This document shows, piece after piece, positions 5,102 through 7,195 of a stretch of DNA of 7,195 nt. The first letter of the stretch is position 1. Each line of letters begins with the position of its first letter. The position numbers and the translations under genes are program-made. Origin of the DNA: Desulfuromonadaceae bacterium (GTDB taxonomy: Bacteria; Desulfobacterota; Desulfuromonadia; Geobacterales; Pseudopelobacteraceae). Under the pieces are notes generated by a model, which ran no database searches, had not been told where the DNA came from, and was given only the letters and a program-made list of their open reading frames with translations. The DNA lies in contig JAQUCQ010000170.1 in the NCBI GenBank assembly GCA_028686145.1, positions 1 through 7,195 on the forward strand, written 5' to 3'.

Positions 5102-6883
5102 AACTCCTTTGAATGGCTGCAAACCATAATCCTCTTTGCCGTCTTGCTGATGCTGACAAAACCTGTGGGTTTATTTATGGCGCATGTCTATCAGGGAGAA
5201 CGTACCTTCCTGTCGCCAATCTTGAATCCCATTGAAATGGTGATCTACCGTATTTGTGGGGTAGACCAAAAAGATGAAATGGGTTGGAAACGCTATGCTT
5301 GGTCTATGGCTCTCTTCAACCTGGTTTTATTTATCGCTCTCTTCGCAGTGCTGATGTTACAAAACTTTCTGCCCCTCAACCCGCAAAAAGTCCCACCCTT
5401 CACCTGGCAACAGGCACTCAATACGGCGATCAGCTTTGTGACTAATACCAACTGGCAAAACTATTCAGGAGAGCAGGCGGTCAGTTACTTTACGCAGATG
5501 GCAGGACTTGCGGTGCATAATTTTGTTTCCGCAGCAACCGGCATGGCTATCATGATCGCTCTGATCCGTGGGTTTACCCGCAGAAAGACTTCCTCTATCG
5601 GCAATTTCTGGGTAGACATGACTCGCGGTACCCTCTACATCCTCCTGCCATTGTCCATTATCGCCGCCATCTTTCTGGTATCCCAAGGGGTGATTCAGAA
5701 CTTTAGCGAGTACAAAGTTGTGCAGCTGGTTCAGTCAACCACCTATGTCAAACCCACGCGTGATGAGAAGGGGTCTCCACGCAAAGATTCAGCCGGTACA
5801 CCAATTAATGAGATCGTATCCGTCAAAGAAGTTAGCATCCCCATGGGGCCGGTGGCCTCTCAAGAGGCGATCAAGGAGCTTGGAACCAACGGTGGTGGTT
5901 TCTTCAACGCCAACTCGGCTCATCCATTTGAGAACCCCACACCACTCTCAAACTTCGTGGAGATTCTGATGATCCTGCTGATACCGGCAGGGCTGACCTA
6001 TACCTTTGGTCTGATGGTCGGCAATACCCGTCAGGGGTGGGGAGTGCTGGCCGCCATGCTCTTCCTGCTGCTGCTGGCATTCGGCTCCCTGCAATGGGCC
6101 GAAAGGGGCGGTAATCCGCTGGTGACGAAACTCGGAGTAAGCGGCGTTAATATGGAGGGAAAAGATGTCCGCTTTGGGCTGGCCGGCAGCAGTCTCTTTG
6201 CTGTAGCCACCACAGGTACATCGTGTGGCGCGGTCAATACGATGCACGACTCACTGACCCCGATTGGCGGAATGATTCCGCTTGCCTTGATCCTGACCGG
6301 CGAGGTGGTTTTCGGCGGGGTTGGCTCCGGTCTTTACACCATGCTGGCATTTGCAATCATTGCGGTTTTTGTTTCAGGGTTAATGATTGGGCGAACTCCG
6401 GAGTATCTCGGCAAGAAAATTGAAGTACAGGAAATGTGGATGTCGATTCTGGTCATACTGACCGCCGGGGCTACTGTCTTAATCCTGTCAGGAATTGCCA
6501 TGGTCACCCCGACAGCTGTGGCTTCCATGTCCAATCCGGGTGCTCACGGCCTGACAGAGGTGCTGTACGCTTTTGCCTCTATGGCCAACAACAACGGCAG
6601 CGCCTTTGCCGGTTTGAATGCCAATGTTAATTTCTACAATTTGCTGGGCTCCATTGCCATGCTTCTGGGCCGCTATGTTCCGGCGGTTGCTGTTCTGGCC
6701 ATGGCTGGCTCTCTTGCGGAAAAGAAGTATGTTCCCCCCAGCCTTGGCACTCTGCCGACTGACCGGGCTCCTTTTGTCATCTGGCTGCTGTTGGTAATAA
6801 TCATTGTCGGTGCACTGACGTTCTTCCCTGCTCTCGCCCTGGGCCCACTAGTGGAACATCTGACCATGTTGGGGGGTAACTGA
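5099..6883 (+). CDS. kdpA: Potassium-transporting ATPase subunit A (K+ channel-like subunit)
   Basis: KdpA is the K+-binding, channel-like membrane subunit of the high-affinity KdpFABC pump; it takes up K+ from very low external levels and passes it to KdpB. The 594-residue product is complete and shows the four selectivity-filter regions in order: TNTNWQNYSGE (115-125), GTNGGGFFNANSAHPFEN (262-279), TSCGAVNTMHDSLTPIGG (374-391) and ANNNGSAFAGL (496-506). Hydrophobic helices fill the rest, with the first at about 7-30 and the last at about 558-582. It is longer than the E. coli protein (557 residues); the extra length is mainly a charged stretch at about 212-246 (including TRDEKGSPRKDSAGTP) just ahead of the second filter, in what should be a soluble loop. 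It starts with GTG, overlaps the upstream gene by one base, and is 3 bp from kdpB. Confidence 0.97.
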   Translation: MNSFEWLQTIILFAVLLMLTKPVGLFMAHVYQGERTFLSPILNPIEMVIYRICGVDQKDEMGWKRYAWSMALFNLVLFIALFAVLMLQNFLPLNPQKVPPFTWQQALNTAISFVTNTNWQNYSGEQAVSYFTQMAGLAVHNFVSAATGMAIMIALIRGFTRRKTSSIGNFWVDMTRGTLYILLPLSIIAAIFLVSQGVIQNFSEYKVVQLVQSTTYVKPTRDEKGSPRKDSAGTPINEIVSVKEVSIPMGPVASQEAIKELGTNGGGFFNANSAHPFENPTPLSNFVEILMILLIPAGLTYTFGLMVGNTRQGWGVLAAMLFLLLLAFGSLQWAERGGNPLVTKLGVSGVNMEGKDVRFGLAGSSLFAVATTGTSCGAVNTMHDSLTPIGGMIPLALILTGEVVFGGVGSGLYTMLAFAIIAVFVSGLMIGRTPEYLGKKIEVQEMWMSILVILTAGATVLILSGIAMVTPTAVASMSNPGAHGLTEVLYAFASMANNNGSAFAGLNANVNFYNLLGSIAMLLGRYVPAVAVLAMAGSLAEKKYVPPSLGTLPTDRAPFVIWLLLVIIIVGALTFFPALALGPLVEHLTMLGGN

Positions 6884-6886
6884 GTC

Positions 6887-7195
6887 ATGCCGAAACAGAA
6901 CCAACCACCACAATCAATATTTGATACAACGCTTTTGAAGGGCGCCCTGTTTGACTCCCTCAGGAAGCTCAATCCCCGCCCTCTCTGGCGCAACCCCGTC
7001 ATGTTCTGCGTCGAGATTGCCAGTGTCATAACCCTGGTGACTTTTGCCCTGTCTCTGACCGGAGCCAACAAGGAACCAGCATGGTTTACCGGTACCGTAT
7101 CTATCTGGCTCTGGCTGACAGTCATTTTTTCCACCTTTGCCGAGGCCTTGGCCGAGGGGCGGGGCAAGGCCCGTGCCGCGAGTTTGCGCAAATCG
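6887..7195 (+). CDS. kdpB: Potassium-transporting ATPase subunit B, partial (first 103 residues)
   Basis: KdpB is the P-type ATPase subunit that hydrolyses ATP to drive K+ uptake through KdpFABC. The window ends after codon 103 of a protein normally near 680-700 residues, so the phosphorylation site (DKTGT) and the ATP-binding domains lie outside. The visible part matches the family N-terminus: KLNPRPLWRNPVMF (about 27-40), a first membrane helix at about 37-57, a second at about 70-88, and the FAEALAEGRGKA motif (about 84-95). The ATG follows kdpA by 3 bp, with a GGGGGG run about 10 bp ahead. A kdpC gene would be expected next. Confidence 0.96.
   Translation, partial: MPKQNQPPQSIFDTTLLKGALFDSLRKLNPRPLWRNPVMFCVEIASVITLVTFALSLTGANKEPAWFTGTVSIWLWLTVIFSTFAEALAEGRGKARAASLRKS

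Noticed and set aside
6673..7191. Minus-strand open frame of 172 codons across the kdpA-kdpB junction
   Set aside because: The plus strand clearly encodes KdpA and KdpB here, and the reverse frame shows no recognisable motif.

Overview
The window most likely comes from a bacterium of the Geobacter/Desulfuromonadia type. The main evidence is a lipoprotein that combines an 'xGKVADGYLVNATVFxDKNGN'-style domain, a fibronectin type III domain and a small CxxCH haem domain, an architecture typical of those metal-reducing bacteria. A DUF2845-type secreted protein and an MTH895-type thioredoxin-fold protein fit the same picture. This placement is inference from gene style; the window contains no rRNA or other marker gene.

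Layout. Positions 1-2440 are transcribed leftward (minus strand). They hold a compact operon of a small unknown protein, an ABC ATPase and an ABC-2 type permease cut by the window edge, joined by a 4-bp overlap and then a 1-bp gap. Upstream of that operon lie a thioredoxin-fold protein that has lost both catalytic cysteines, with its own promoter and terminator, and a secreted DUF2845-like protein. Positions 2441-3306 form a long divergent region of about 870 bp without a conventional gene. Part of it looks like a self-contained small transcription unit: a sigma70-like promoter, a 37-codon reading frame for a one-helix membrane peptide, and a strong hairpin terminator. The rest contains the apparent C-terminal remnant of an Ig-like surface protein on the minus strand.

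Positions 3307-7195 are transcribed rightward. First comes the cytochrome-like lipoprotein (438 residues), closed by a perfect intrinsic terminator. A new transcription unit then starts: a 76-residue acidic protein of unknown function whose stop codon overlaps the GTG start of kdpA, then complete kdpA, then the first 103 codons of kdpB. KdpA and KdpB are the channel-like and P-type ATPase subunits of the high-affinity K+ uptake pump. No kdpF is visible before kdpA; the 76-residue gene occupies that place.

How the genes work together. The ATPase and permease should form one ABC-2 exporter, with the small leader protein a possible partner. The Kdp genes form the K+ pump. The lipoprotein probably carries electrons at the cell envelope. 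The items most worth a second look are the cysteine-less thioredoxin-fold protein, the kdp-leading 76-residue protein, and the promoter-peptide-terminator unit in the divergent region.
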